A stretch of DNA of 64,000 bases from Christiangramia salexigens. Lineage in GTDB: Bacteria; Bacteroidota; Bacteroidia; Flavobacteriales; Flavobacteriaceae. The first letter of the stretch is position 1; every line of letters starts with the position of its first letter. Of this stretch, positions 35,694 through 43,947 are shown in pieces. The DNA is taken from the NCBI RefSeq assembly GCF_001889005.1, contig NZ_CP018153.1, positions 1,274,501-1,338,500 of the forward strand, in the 5' to 3' direction. Made by a program: the position numbers and the translations under genes. The notes beneath the pieces were generated by a model. The model was not told the origin of the DNA, did no database searches, and worked only from the letters and a program-made list of their open reading frames with translations.

Positions 35694-36794
35694 ATGAAGA
35701 GAATTTTAGTTATCGTAATATCCAGCCTTCTCCTATTAGGCTGTGCCATGACGAACCGGCTTAGTAATGAAAATATCGAGATAGACTTTTTAGACGAGCA
35801 TATTCTACCGGCAGATCTGATCTATGAAAACACCAAAGTAGGTGGACTTTCGGGAATAGATTATTACAATGGGAGCTATTATCTTGTAAGTGATCAAGCT
35901 TCTAACCCGAGGATCTATATCGCCAACATCGATATTAAGAATAAGAAATTTGAGAGCATAGAACTGGAAAAACTGATCACGATCGAGAAAACAGGTCAAT
36001 TCTTTGAAGCCTATCTTGACCTTGAAGCTGTTCGTTATGACAGTGACTCTAAAGAAATTGTGATTGCCAGTGAGGGTATGATAGATCAAAGTAAAGATCC
36101 CGGAATCTACAGACTTAATGAACAAGGTGAATTAAAAAACAAATTCAAACTTCCCTCCTATTTTTCTTCAACCGGAAATAAAAAACCAAGGAATAATGGT
36201 GTATTTGAAGGCCTTACCGAAAGTTTTGATAAAAAAGCTTACTGGACTGCCACCGAACTTCCGCTGGAACACGAAGGTCCAAAACCAAAGATCTATCCAA
36301 CCAAATCGCATATAAGGATCACAAAATTTGATAAGAAAACAGGTGATCCTGTTCATCAGTTTGTGTATAAACTCGATGGGATCTCAAAGTTACCCATCAA
36401 TTATTTTGCTGTGAACGGAGTAACAGAAATCCTGGAATATAAACAAGATAGATTTCTAATCCTTGAAAGAGCTTATTCGGCCGGGTATGGATCACATGGA
36501 AATACAGTGAAAATATTTGAGGTAGATGCTTCAAAAGCTACAAATACGCTGAATTTTGAAAACCTTAAAAATGAAAATTACCTTAAAGCAGAAAAGAAAC
36601 TGATCTTCAATTTCAAGTCGGTTAGAGATAAACTTACAGATGGCATCATAGACAATATTGAGGGAATGACCTTTGGACCAGAGCTTGAAAACGGGAAACG
36701 ATCCCTTATCTTAGTCTCAGATAATAACTTCAACAGTTTCTCTAAACAGCTAAACCAATTCATCCTTCTAGAAATCGATTTTAAAAACTTATAA
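35694..36794 (+). CDS. Lipoprotein, phytase-like esterase family
   Basis: A 366-residue lipoprotein (lipobox LLLLGC, Cys17) that matches the esterase-like-activity-of-phytase family: GGLSGIDYYNGSYYLVSDQ near the start, DLEAVRYDSDSKEIVIASEG in the middle, NGVFEGLTESFDKKAYWTATE, and the closing DNIEGMTFGPELENGKRSLILVSDNNF. Such propeller-like proteins may hydrolyse phosphoesters; the activity here is unproven. A TTG stands just before ATG 35694; the ATG is used. The histidine-phosphatase gene follows after two bases. Confidence 0.87.
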   Translation: MKRILVIVISSLLLLGCAMTNRLSNENIEIDFLDEHILPADLIYENTKVGGLSGIDYYNGSYYLVSDQASNPRIYIANIDIKNKKFESIELEKLITIEKTGQFFEAYLDLEAVRYDSDSKEIVIASEGMIDQSKDPGIYRLNEQGELKNKFKLPSYFSSTGNKKPRNNGVFEGLTESFDKKAYWTATELPLEHEGPKPKIYPTKSHIRITKFDKKTGDPVHQFVYKLDGISKLPINYFAVNGVTEILEYKQDRFLILERAYSAGYGSHGNTVKIFEVDASKATNTLNFENLKNENYLKAEKKLIFNFKSVRDKLTDGIIDNIEGMTFGPELENGKRSLILVSDNNFNSFSKQLNQFILLEIDFKNL

Positions 36795-36796
36795 TT

Positions 36797-37321
36797 ATGC
36801 AAAAAGCTTTAATATTTCTATCCCTATCCTTGCTGACTTTAATTACGCCAAAACTGTCAGAAAAAGACAAAACTCAGGATAAAGCGGTCACGACATATTA
36901 TTTGATTAGACATGCCGAAAAAGACAGATCTGATAAATCCTATAAAAATCCGCATCTCACTGAAGCCGGATTAAAGCGTGCTAATAACTGGGCTCAGGTT
37001 TTAAAAGATATAGATCTTGATGCCGTGTATAGCACAAACTACAACCGAACCAAGGAAACTGCTGCTCCCGTTGCTGAAAATAAAAAACTAGAAATTCAGA
37101 TCTACGATGCTTCAGATCTCTATAATGAGGCATTTAAAAAGGCCACCGCTGGCATGCAGGTACTTGTTGTAGGCCACTCCAACACAACACCCCAGCTAGC
37201 CAATAAGATCATTAAAAGCGAAAAGTATACGGATATCGACGATTCTGAGAATGGAGCACTTTTTATTATACAGGTTTATCCTGACGGAAGCAACATAAGT
37301 AAGGTGCTATATATCAATTAA
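36797..37321 (+). CDS. Histidine phosphatase family protein, exported
   Basis: A 174-residue phosphoglycerate-mutase-like phosphatase. After an N-terminal hydrophobic segment (ALIFLSLSLLTLITP) come the catalytic RHAEKDR (RHG-type motif), STNYNRTKETAAPVA and the second histidine in VLVVGHSNTTP. It probably acts outside the cytoplasmic membrane on a phosphorylated small molecule or peptide. It forms an operon with the phytase-like lipoprotein gene, which makes a phosphate-release role reasonable. Confidence 0.88.
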   Translation: MQKALIFLSLSLLTLITPKLSEKDKTQDKAVTTYYLIRHAEKDRSDKSYKNPHLTEAGLKRANNWAQVLKDIDLDAVYSTNYNRTKETAAPVAENKKLEIQIYDASDLYNEAFKKATAGMQVLVVGHSNTTPQLANKIIKSEKYTDIDDSENGALFIIQVYPDGSNISKVLYIN

Positions 37322-37336
37322 CGTTAAGCTAATTCT

Positions 37337-38083
37337 TTAGTCGTTGATCTTTACCTTAACGTCTTCAGTACGTATGGTAGAAAGATATTCGAGTTCACCT
37401 TTTTGGAACAGGCTATCCAGCTTATGCAAAGGTGTATCCAGGTTTGAATATTTATAATTTTCGTAATCTACAAATCGAATCCCCTCTACTCTTCTGGGAT
37501 TAAATGCTTTTCTAAAGCGGATACCACCTTTATTTACAACAAAATTATAGGCCAGATAATCTACTTGAAAGTCTTTGGTGTCTATCCAGTACATATACTC
37601 ATCTTCATGATCTGTCCCGCCACCATCTTCAGAAAAAGTTACCATAACCTCATAATACTCCTTTCCAGCAATACTGTCTTTCCCAATAAGCTTCTTATTA
37701 GCGGCTTCAGCATTTAATCCAAAGGGTAACTGTACAAAATAGTGTACTGAATTAATTGAATTTCCAATTGGCGCTACCAGAGAATCCGGCAGCGTAGTAG
37801 CTGAATCGTTTACATACCTTCGCAAACCTTCATTATCCAGAATATCGTGAGTTATTTTTCCTGTGGTGTCTGAAGTAATACGTTCTAATTTAAATTCACC
37901 ACCGTTTCTGGTGCTTTTATACTGATGTTTTCTGAAAATAAACTCGATTTCAGCTTTTTTGTATTTCTCACCACCGGCATTAGCAATCGCATTATCCACG
38001 ACTTTCCCGGCAGTAATTTCCTGTTGTTCTTCCCCACAGGATAAAAGAAAAAAAGCAATAATTACAGTGAATAAATATCTCAT
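37337..38083 (-). CDS. DUF6503-type lipoprotein, unknown function
   Basis: A 248-residue lipoprotein (lipobox AFFLLSC, Cys16). It reads like the DUF6503 family of Bacteroidota: DNAIANAGGEKYKKAEIEFIF at the start, DYLAYNFVVNKGGIRFRKAF and RVEGIRFVDYENYKY late in the protein. The beta-rich pattern and lipid anchor suggest an outer-membrane-associated lipoprotein. No catalytic motif is evident. Single gene, convergent with the histidine-phosphatase gene. Confidence 0.75.
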   Translation of the reverse strand: MRYLFTVIIAFFLLSCGEEQQEITAGKVVDNAIANAGGEKYKKAEIEFIFRKHQYKSTRNGGEFKLERITSDTTGKITHDILDNEGLRRYVNDSATTLPDSLVAPIGNSINSVHYFVQLPFGLNAEAANKKLIGKDSIAGKEYYEVMVTFSEDGGGTDHEDEYMYWIDTKDFQVDYLAYNFVVNKGGIRFRKAFNPRRVEGIRFVDYENYKYSNLDTPLHKLDSLFQKGELEYLSTIRTEDVKVKIND

Positions 38084-38181
38084 GATAATTTGGGTTATTG
38101 GCGCGTAAAGATAGTGATTTGTAAAAAAAACAACTTAAGTAAATTTAAAATCCCTTTAGTATGATTTTCCTTTAAAGCTTG

Positions 38182-38189
38182 TATTTTTG
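38182..38189 (+). promoter_or_regulatory. Putative -7 box (TATTTTTG) of smpB
   Basis: Full TAnnTTTG match seven bases before ATG 38197, so the leader would be only a few bases. It follows the alternative TTG at 38179 and rules that start out. Confidence 0.5.
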
Positions 38190-38196
38190 TGCTTAT

Positions 38197-38652
38197 ATGA
38201 AGAATTCCATCAATATAAAGAACCGTAAGGCTAAGTTCAATTATGAGTTTCTGGATAAGTATACCGCAGGTATAAAATTAGCCGGAACAGAGATCAAGGC
38301 AATAAGACAAGGTAAAGCCAGTATCGCTGAAAGTTTTTGCGAATTTCAGGATCACGAACTTTATGTGATCAATATGAATGTTGAGGAATATTCTCATGCT
38401 TCTCACTTTAATCATAACCCTAAAAGTGAGCGTAAACTGCTTTTACAGAAACGAGAATTAAGAAAGCTTGAAAAGGAAGTTACCAATTCAGGGCTTACCA
38501 TAATTCCGCTACGACTTTTTATAAATGATCGCGGACTTGCTAAACTTCAGATCAGTTTGGCTAAGGGTAAGAAATTGTATGATAAGAGGGAAACTATTAA
38601 GGACCGGGAAAGCAAACGCCGTCTTGACCGAATTCAAAAGGAGTATAAATAG
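38197..38652 (+). CDS. smpB: SsrA-binding protein SmpB
   Basis: Binds tmRNA and carries it to stalled ribosomes for trans-translation. The 151-residue protein has INIKNRKAKFNYEFLDKYTAG, the TEIKAIRQGKASIAESFCEF core, RKLLLQKRELRKLEKEV and the basic tail KLYDKRETIKDRESKRRLDR. TTG 38179 opens the frame earlier but lies before the promoter box; ATG 38197 (MKNSINIKNRK) is preferred. A terminator hairpin follows. The tmRNA gene is not in this window. Confidence 0.96.
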   Translation: MKNSINIKNRKAKFNYEFLDKYTAGIKLAGTEIKAIRQGKASIAESFCEFQDHELYVINMNVEEYSHASHFNHNPKSERKLLLQKRELRKLEKEVTNSGLTIIPLRLFINDRGLAKLQISLAKGKKLYDKRETIKDRESKRRLDRIQKEYK

Positions 38653-38664
38653 TTCTTCCACAAA

Positions 38665-38702
38665 ATAAAAAAGCTGAAATCTTTAAATTTCAGCTTTTTT
38701 TA
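38665..38702. terminator. Bidirectional intrinsic terminator
   Basis: AAGCTGAAAT/ATTTCAGCTT stem with a CTTTAA loop, A-run before and T-run after; between the converging smpB and DUF5606 genes. Confidence 0.83.
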
Positions 38703-38719
38703 TGCTTTCGAAAGTTTCT

Positions 38720-39145
38720 CTACTCTTCCTCGTCATTATTTTTTTCAGCTTTCTCTTCTTTCGAAAAGTCGGAAAACCCATTCTGTACAAGAATATTATA
38801 CCACTGAACGATCTTTTTCATATCACTGGCATAAACTCTGTCTTCATCATAATCCGGAAGGATTTCAGAGAAATAGTTTTCAAGTTCCTTCTTAGAAGAT
38901 TTATGGTTAATGGCTTCGCCACCATTCTCCTTTTTTTTAATTTTTTCAAATACTTCGCCCAAAGGTATTTCTTCGGTATAGGTATAAATAGCGATCTCAC
39001 TTAAGATACTCACATTGTGACGCATGTTCACCGCTATTTTCTTATCATCCAGCATCGATTTTGCAATAAACCCACCACGGGTTTGTGCTGTAAGCTCATA
39101 TAAACCCGGTTTTCCTGAAATAGCCAGAATTTTATCTAATCCCAT
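38720..39145 (-). CDS. DUF5606 protein (flavobacterial, unknown)
   Basis: A 141-residue protein of the DUF5606 family, conserved in Flavobacteriia next to def. MGLDKILAISGKPGLYELTAQTRGG reads like a small SH3-like N-terminal domain; YFSEILPDYDEDRVYASDMKKIVQWYNIL is the conserved second half, and the tail is acidic (about 130-141). A TTG at 39151 opens the frame two codons earlier; ATG 39145 is preferred. It is the last gene of the ruvX-def-DUF5606 string. Function unknown. Confidence 0.82.
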   Translation of the reverse strand: MGLDKILAISGKPGLYELTAQTRGGFIAKSMLDDKKIAVNMRHNVSILSEIAIYTYTEEIPLGEVFEKIKKKENGGEAINHKSSKKELENYFSEILPDYDEDRVYASDMKKIVQWYNILVQNGFSDFSKEEKAEKNNDEEE

Positions 39146-39203
39146 ATTCAATTTTTAATTTAGGTTGACAAATATCAATTCCCAGAACTAAATTTCAAAG
39201 CCA

Positions 39204-39794
39204 TTAACGGCCTTTTTTCATATTTGGAAACTTCATTTTATAATCAACGTTGATCTTCCCTTTGGATATGTTAGTTAACTTACTCTTAATCAGTCTTTTC
39301 TTAAGACTTGAAAGTTTATCTGTAAATAAAACTCCCTCGATGTGATCGTATTCATGTTGAATAACCCTTGCCGCAAGACCGGAATAGGTTTCGGTATGCT
39401 TTTCAAAGTTTTCATCATAATATTCAATTGTAATATCGGGTTTTCTAAAAACATCTTCCCGAACCTCAGGAATACTCAAACAACCTTCACTAAAGGACCA
39501 CTCTTCACCTTCTTCTTCCACGATCTGAGGATTAATAAACACCTTTCTTAAATTCTTAAGACTTTCTTTTTCACTTTCTTCAAGATCATCATCTTCTGCA
39601 AAAGGTGCAGGATCTATAAGGAACAAACGAATTGGCAAACCTACTTGTGGCGCGGCCAGCCCAACTCCGTAGGCATTATACATCGTATCCCACATATTAT
39701 CTATCAAGGCATCCAGTTTTGGATAATCTTTACTGATTTCCTTCGCTTTTTTCTTTAATACCGGATCTCCGTAAGCAATTATTGGTAATATCAT
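39204..39794 (-). CDS. def: Peptide deformylase
   Basis: Removes the N-formyl group of new proteins. The 196-residue metalloenzyme shows all three motifs: GVGLAAPQVG (43-52), EGCLSIPE with metal Cys105, and QHEYDHIEG with His147, Glu148 and His151. An acidic insertion (FAEDDDLEESEKESLK, about 65-80) before motif 2 is common in Bacteroidota. Follows ruvX with an 83-base gap. Confidence 0.97.
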   Translation of the reverse strand: MILPIIAYGDPVLKKKAKEISKDYPKLDALIDNMWDTMYNAYGVGLAAPQVGLPIRLFLIDPAPFAEDDDLEESEKESLKNLRKVFINPQIVEEEGEEWSFSEGCLSIPEVREDVFRKPDITIEYYDENFEKHTETYSGLAARVIQHEYDHIEGVLFTDKLSSLKKRLIKSKLTNISKGKINVDYKMKFPNMKKGR

Positions 39795-39877
39795 TTTTTA
39801 TCATTTTCAACGAAACAGTTACTTCGCTGTTTAATTTTTACAATTCATACTGTTCTAATTCAAAAAGAAAAATTGAC

Positions 39878-40285
39878 CTAATCGTAAAGCCATGTTTGAA
39901 GGATAATAGTTGCGCTAATCTCATCTACCAATGCTTTATTTCGCCTTTTTTTCTTTTTTAGCCCACTGTCTAACATAGTTTGAACGGCCATTTTACTGGT
40001 AAAACGCTCATCTACTCTCTCTAGCGGTATCTCCGGAAATTTTTCAGAGAACTTTTTCAGAAATTCCTGAATATGAACTTCACTTTCTGAAGGAGTATCG
40101 TCCATTCGCTTAGGTTCCCCTACCAGAACACGTTCAACCTTTTCAGTTTTGAAATAGTTGGTAAGAAAATCCAGAAGCTCGGTGGTATTCACGGTAGTAA
40201 GGCCGGATGCGATCAACTTCAATTCATCGGTAACAGCTATTCCCGTTCTCTTTGTCCCGTAATCCAGGGCTAAAATTCTGGCCAT
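39878..40285 (-). CDS. ruvX: Pre-16S rRNA nuclease / Holliday junction resolvase-like RuvX (YqgF)
   Basis: A 135-residue RNase H-fold nuclease: the catalytic Asp8 is in LALDYGTKRTGIAVTD, Glu in VLVGEPKRM, DERFTSKMA and the final Asp in LVDEISATIILQTWL. Family members mature 16S rRNA 5' ends and are also called Holliday junction resolvases. First of the ruvX-def-DUF5606 string; a -7 box lies just upstream. Confidence 0.95.
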   Translation of the reverse strand: MARILALDYGTKRTGIAVTDELKLIASGLTTVNTTELLDFLTNYFKTEKVERVLVGEPKRMDDTPSESEVHIQEFLKKFSEKFPEIPLERVDERFTSKMAVQTMLDSGLKKKKRRNKALVDEISATIILQTWLYD

Positions 40286-40299
40286 TTCAAAAATTTACG

Positions 40300-40307
40300 C
40301 AAAGGTA
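40300..40307 (-). promoter_or_regulatory. Putative -7 box (TACCTTTG) of ruvX
   Basis: Full TAnnTTTG match on the minus strand, 14 bases before the ruvX ATG. No clear -33 TTG. Confidence 0.5.
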
Positions 40308-40349
40308 AGGTTTATATTGGTTTGTCCATAAAGTTTGCTTTATAGCTCT

Positions 40350-40357
40350 TATATTTG
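40350..40357 (+). promoter_or_regulatory. Putative -7 box (TATATTTG) of dapD
   Basis: Full TAnnTTTG match 14 bases before the dapD ATG; divergent from the ruvX box in the same 86-base gap. Confidence 0.5.
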
Positions 40358-40371
40358 AAAAAATTTCGAAA

Positions 40372-41187
40372 ATGGATCAGTTAAGAACAAAAATTGAAGA
40401 TGCCTGGAGCGACAGGGACCTATTAAAAAATACGGAAACCACAGATGCTATTAGAAAAGTTGTAGAGCTTTTAGATAAAGGGGACCTGCGTGTAGCAGAG
40501 CCCACAGCAGATGGTTGGCAGGTTAATGAATGGGTAAAAAAAGCAGTTGTGCTATATTTCCCTATCCAGAAAATGGAAACCCTTGAGGCCGGAATTTTTG
40601 AATATCATGATAAGATCCCATTGAAAAAGGGATATAAAGAAAAAGGAATAAGAGTTGTTCCCAATGCAGTAGCAAGACACGGAGCCTATATTTCCAGCGG
40701 TGTGATCATGATGCCAAGTTATGTAAATATTGGAGCTTATGTAGATGAAGGTACTATGGTAGATACATGGGCAACTGTTGGAAGCTGTGCTCAAATAGGC
40801 AAAAATGTACACTTAAGCGGTGGTGTAGGTATTGGCGGAGTTTTAGAACCATTACAGGCTGCACCTGTGATCGTTGAAGACAACGCATTTCTTGGATCAA
40901 GAAGCATCGTGGTAGAAGGGATCAGAATTGAAAAAGAAGCCGTTTTAGGCGCCAATGTTGTACTTACAGCTTCTACCAAAATAATCGATGTTACAGGTGA
41001 TGAGCCTAAGGAATTTAAAGGTTATGTTCCTGCCAGATCTGTAGTGATCCCGGGAAGCTATACTAAAAAGTTTCCGGCAGGTGAATATCAGGTACCTTGT
41101 GCCTTGATAATTGGTAAGCGAAAGGAAAGCACCAACAAAAAGACCTCGCTTAATGATGCGCTTCGTGAATATAACGTAGCGGTATAA
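40372..41187 (+). CDS. dapD: 2,3,4,5-tetrahydropyridine-2,6-dicarboxylate N-succinyltransferase
   Basis: Succinyl-CoA-dependent step of lysine and diaminopimelate synthesis. The 271-residue protein has an N-terminal helical domain (to about 100) and a left-handed hexapeptide-repeat beta helix: GAYISSGVIMMPSYVNIGAY, GTMVDTWATVGSCAQIGKNV, LSGGVGIGGVLEPLQAAPV and IVVEGIRIEKEAVLGANVVL. Length is standard. The heptosyltransferase-like gene follows 15 bases later. Confidence 0.96.
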   Translation: MDQLRTKIEDAWSDRDLLKNTETTDAIRKVVELLDKGDLRVAEPTADGWQVNEWVKKAVVLYFPIQKMETLEAGIFEYHDKIPLKKGYKEKGIRVVPNAVARHGAYISSGVIMMPSYVNIGAYVDEGTMVDTWATVGSCAQIGKNVHLSGGVGIGGVLEPLQAAPVIVEDNAFLGSRSIVVEGIRIEKEAVLGANVVLTASTKIIDVTGDEPKEFKGYVPARSVVIPGSYTKKFPAGEYQVPCALIIGKRKESTNKKTSLNDALREYNVAV

Positions 41188-41202
41188 ACAAGGTTTTAAT
41201 TA

Positions 41203-42276
41203 ATGAAGATTCTTGTAATTCAGCAAAAAATGATTGGGGATGTTCTTACATCCTCAATTTTATTTAAGGCATTAAGGAATAAATTTCCTGATGCCGAATT
41301 ACACTATATGATCTTCCCGCACACCGAACCGGTTATAAGGAATAATCCCTATATAGACCGAATTATTTACTACCAGCCCGATAAACTAAAAAACCCTTTC
41401 AGTTTTGCTGCCTTTGTCAATTCGATAAGAAAGCAGAAGTATAAGGTGATTATAGATGTTTATTCTAAGATCGGGACTGGAATTATAAGTCTTTTTTCCG
41501 GTGCAGAGATAAGAGCAGGATATAAAAAATGGTATACCAATAACAGTTACACCCACAGCTTTAAATATGCCATAAACCCTGAAACCAGGGCTGGTCTCGC
41601 GGTTGAAAACAGGATGTTATTATTGAGTGCGATCTCGGCTGATTTTCCTGAAGAAATAAAACCTGAAATTTATCTCACACAGGAAGAGAAAAAAAATGCT
41701 GAGTTACAAATGCGCCAGGGGGGAATAGATTTTGAAAAGCCCCGCTTTATGATTGGAATTTTGGGTAGTAGCCCGAATAAAACCTATCCGCTTAGGTATA
41801 TGGCAAAATTTCTTGATCATCTGGCAATAACGACCAATGCTCAGTTTCTGTTCAATTATATCCCTTCCCAAAAGAAAGAAATGCAACGGCTATTGGAACT
41901 TTGCACCGCCGATACTCGCAGTAAGATCTTTGAAGAGGTATACGGTAAAAGTCTACGCGAATTTATCGCTATGACCTCTCAGTGTGATGCGCTGATAGGA
42001 AATGAGGGCGGAGCAGTGAATATGGCTAAGGCTGTAAACACCCCCACATTTTCAATTTTCGCTCCCCAGATCGATAAAAATGCCTGGTCCCTCTATGAGG
42101 ATGAAGTAAACATGGCAGTTCATCTTAAGGATTTTCAGCCGGAAATCTTTGAAAATAACACGGAGATAAAGGATAATGTTCAGGAACTTTATCAGGACTT
42201 TAAGAGTGATATGATCATCCCTGAGCTGGATAGATTTATCAAGAACCTTAGCCTGGATAGCAAATATAAAAAGTAA
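41203..42276 (+). CDS. Glycosyltransferase family 9 (heptosyltransferase-like)
   Basis: A 357-residue GT9 enzyme that probably adds a heptose or similar sugar to the lipopolysaccharide core. MKILVIQQKMIGDVLTSSIL is the family start with the GD motif; YKVIIDVYSKIGTGIISLF ends the first half; the nucleotide-sugar half has MIGILGSSPNKTYP (in place of the usual GxxxxxKxWP) and CDALIGNEGGAVNMAKAVN, the GT-B donor motif. Follows dapD closely and opens the envelope-sugar gene group that runs to 46 kb. Confidence 0.9.
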   Translation: MKILVIQQKMIGDVLTSSILFKALRNKFPDAELHYMIFPHTEPVIRNNPYIDRIIYYQPDKLKNPFSFAAFVNSIRKQKYKVIIDVYSKIGTGIISLFSGAEIRAGYKKWYTNNSYTHSFKYAINPETRAGLAVENRMLLLSAISADFPEEIKPEIYLTQEEKKNAELQMRQGGIDFEKPRFMIGILGSSPNKTYPLRYMAKFLDHLAITTNAQFLFNYIPSQKKEMQRLLELCTADTRSKIFEEVYGKSLREFIAMTSQCDALIGNEGGAVNMAKAVNTPTFSIFAPQIDKNAWSLYEDEVNMAVHLKDFQPEIFENNTEIKDNVQELYQDFKSDMIIPELDRFIKNLSLDSKYKK

Positions 42277-42278
42277 GA

Positions 42279-43103
42279 TCAGGAAGATCTCTTAATACCA
42301 AATTCGGTATAACTTAATTTCTCCTTCTTCGTTTTTTCTCTTATTTTCTTATTAATCTGAATGGCCTCCTCATTCACATAACCTCTGGAATGATCCAGAT
42401 GCAAACACACAGCCGAATATCTTATTTGCTTGGACCTGATGCCATAATTAAATAGGCGCTCACCTAACTCACGATCTTCTCCGCCATACTGCATGCGCTC
42501 ATCAAAACCATTAACCGCAAGAATATCGCTTTTCCATCCACTGGAATTATGACCATTCCAGCTGGCATTAGTTGGAGTTAGATTATTAAGTACACGAGCC
42601 TCACGTTTGCCTGCAGTGAGTTTTTTATTTTTGAATGAGGATTTTAATCCGTAATCTTTTAACCAGGTAATATCAAAACAAACCTGGGTTTTTATATCCT
42701 CATCTTTGATGGATTCCGAAATATCCATTGGGAGTTTAAAATACCCTCCGGAAAGGAAATACCCCTTTTCTCTATGCTCAATATGAGTTTGCAGAAAATC
42801 CTTTCGGGGAATACAATCTCCATCGGTCATCAGGATATAATCTGCTTGACAATTTTCTACCGCCTTATTAAGGATCTTTGTTTTCTGAAAGCCATCATCC
42901 GGATGCCAGACATGCTTTAAATTATGCTCTGATTGTTTACTGAAAGCCTCCAGAAATTGCCTTGTCTCCGGGCCTGAGCCATCATCGGCGATCACTATTT
43001 CAAAATCACTGTAAGTCTGATTCTCGAAACCAAGCAATGTTTTTCTAAGCCATTCTACAGAATTATAGGTGCTTATAATGACTGAAACAGAAGGTTTATC
43101 CAT
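42279..43103 (-). CDS. Glycosyltransferase family 2
   Basis: A 275-residue GT-A-fold glycosyltransferase. SVSVIISTYNSVEWLRKTL binds the nucleotide, IVIADDGSG and YILMTDGDCIPRKDF carry the metal-binding acidic residues (DxD-like DGD), and GWKSDILAVNGFDERMQYGG with EDRELGERL is the acceptor-site ED motif typical of the GT2 type with a C-terminal galactosyltransferase-like part. GTG 43109 precedes ATG 43103; the ATG is used and leaves two bases after the kinase stop, so the two minus-strand genes form an operon. Confidence 0.9.
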   Translation of the reverse strand: MDKPSVSVIISTYNSVEWLRKTLLGFENQTYSDFEIVIADDGSGPETRQFLEAFSKQSEHNLKHVWHPDDGFQKTKILNKAVENCQADYILMTDGDCIPRKDFLQTHIEHREKGYFLSGGYFKLPMDISESIKDEDIKTQVCFDITWLKDYGLKSSFKNKKLTAGKREARVLNNLTPTNASWNGHNSSGWKSDILAVNGFDERMQYGGEDRELGERLFNYGIRSKQIRYSAVCLHLDHSRGYVNEEAIQINKKIREKTKKEKLSYTEFGIKRSS

Positions 43104-43105
43104 GA

Positions 43106-43852
43106 TCACTTTTTTAATTTCTGCTTCAGGCGTTGTTTTCTCCAGTACTTCTCCTGAAACTTATTGGTAAAATACCACATCTGTTTATAAACCTCTTTGG
43201 GATCTTTTCCGGTAAGTTTAGCATATTCATCGGCCATAATCTCAACCATCTCCTCTTTTGGTGTTAATCGGGAGAAGTTTTTATAGCGTTCGGTATCAGA
43301 GAGTTCTTTAAATTTCATCCTGTTTAGGTCAACCAGATAATATTTATAGTCTTCACCTCTCTTTTCAATTAGTGTATTTCCAGGGGAGTGATCCAAAAAC
43401 AATACGTTATTTTCATGCAAACCGTAAGTAAACCGGGTAAATCCTCGAAGGATCCTTTCGTGATCAGGATATTCCGAATCCTGAACGAGTTCTCTATAGG
43501 TAAGATCATAATTTACATGAGCACTAACATAATAACTTTTGCCAAAGCTTACCCCAGACTCCTCTTCAAAACAGGCTACCGGCTCGGGTGTCCCGATTCC
43601 TTTACCAATGAGATACGAAGCATAATCAAATGATCTTTCTGCCTTAGATTTTCTGACAAACTTATAGGCAACTTTATTTACCAAATTGGGCACTCTAAAA
43701 GACTTCACATTTAGAATATACTCTCCTATCCTAAAAATTTTAATCTTATTACGCCCGTCATATAAGGTCTCCCCGGTTTCGTCAAAATTTCTTATACAAT
43801 CAAGAATTTCTGATTCCAGAGGTTTATATTTCTCGTTCCAGATCGATTTCAT
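43106..43852 (-). CDS. Lipopolysaccharide kinase-like protein (Kdo/WaaP type)
   Basis: A 248-residue protein of the Kdo-kinase/InaA group that phosphorylates core sugars. Kinase-like motifs: LNVKSFRVPNLVNKVAYKFV (phosphate-binding lysine region), the catalytic loop LHENNVLFLDHSPGNTLIE (D-x-S-x-x-N pattern) and the metal loop YYLVDLNRMKF (DLN for DFG). The C-terminus is strongly basic (KYWRKQRLKQKLKK), suiting membrane contact. First of two minus-strand genes with the GT2. The -7 promoter box ends four bases before the ATG. Confidence 0.85.
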   Translation of the reverse strand: MKSIWNEKYKPLESEILDCIRNFDETGETLYDGRNKIKIFRIGEYILNVKSFRVPNLVNKVAYKFVRKSKAERSFDYASYLIGKGIGTPEPVACFEEESGVSFGKSYYVSAHVNYDLTYRELVQDSEYPDHERILRGFTRFTYGLHENNVLFLDHSPGNTLIEKRGEDYKYYLVDLNRMKFKELSDTERYKNFSRLTPKEEMVEIMADEYAKLTGKDPKEVYKQMWYFTNKFQEKYWRKQRLKQKLKK

Positions 43853-43856
43853 GCAG

Positions 43857-43864
43857 CAAAGGTA
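43857..43864 (-). promoter_or_regulatory. Putative -7 box (TACCTTTG) of the LPS kinase gene
   Basis: Full TAnnTTTG match on the minus strand; only CTGC separates it from the ATG at 43852, so the transcript is probably leaderless. Confidence 0.5.
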
Positions 43865-43913
43865 GAATTTTGGTAAATCTAATGTTACTCAAAAATGTTC
43901 TTTTTAATTAATT

Positions 43914-43921
43914 TACATTTG
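43914..43921 (+). promoter_or_regulatory. Putative -7 box (TACATTTG) of the first GT4 gene
   Basis: Full TAnnTTTG match 26 bases before the ATG at 43948; divergent from the kinase promoter in a 95-base gap. Confidence 0.45.
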
Positions 43922-43947
43922 TAAGCGTTTCACTTTATAAACTTCTT

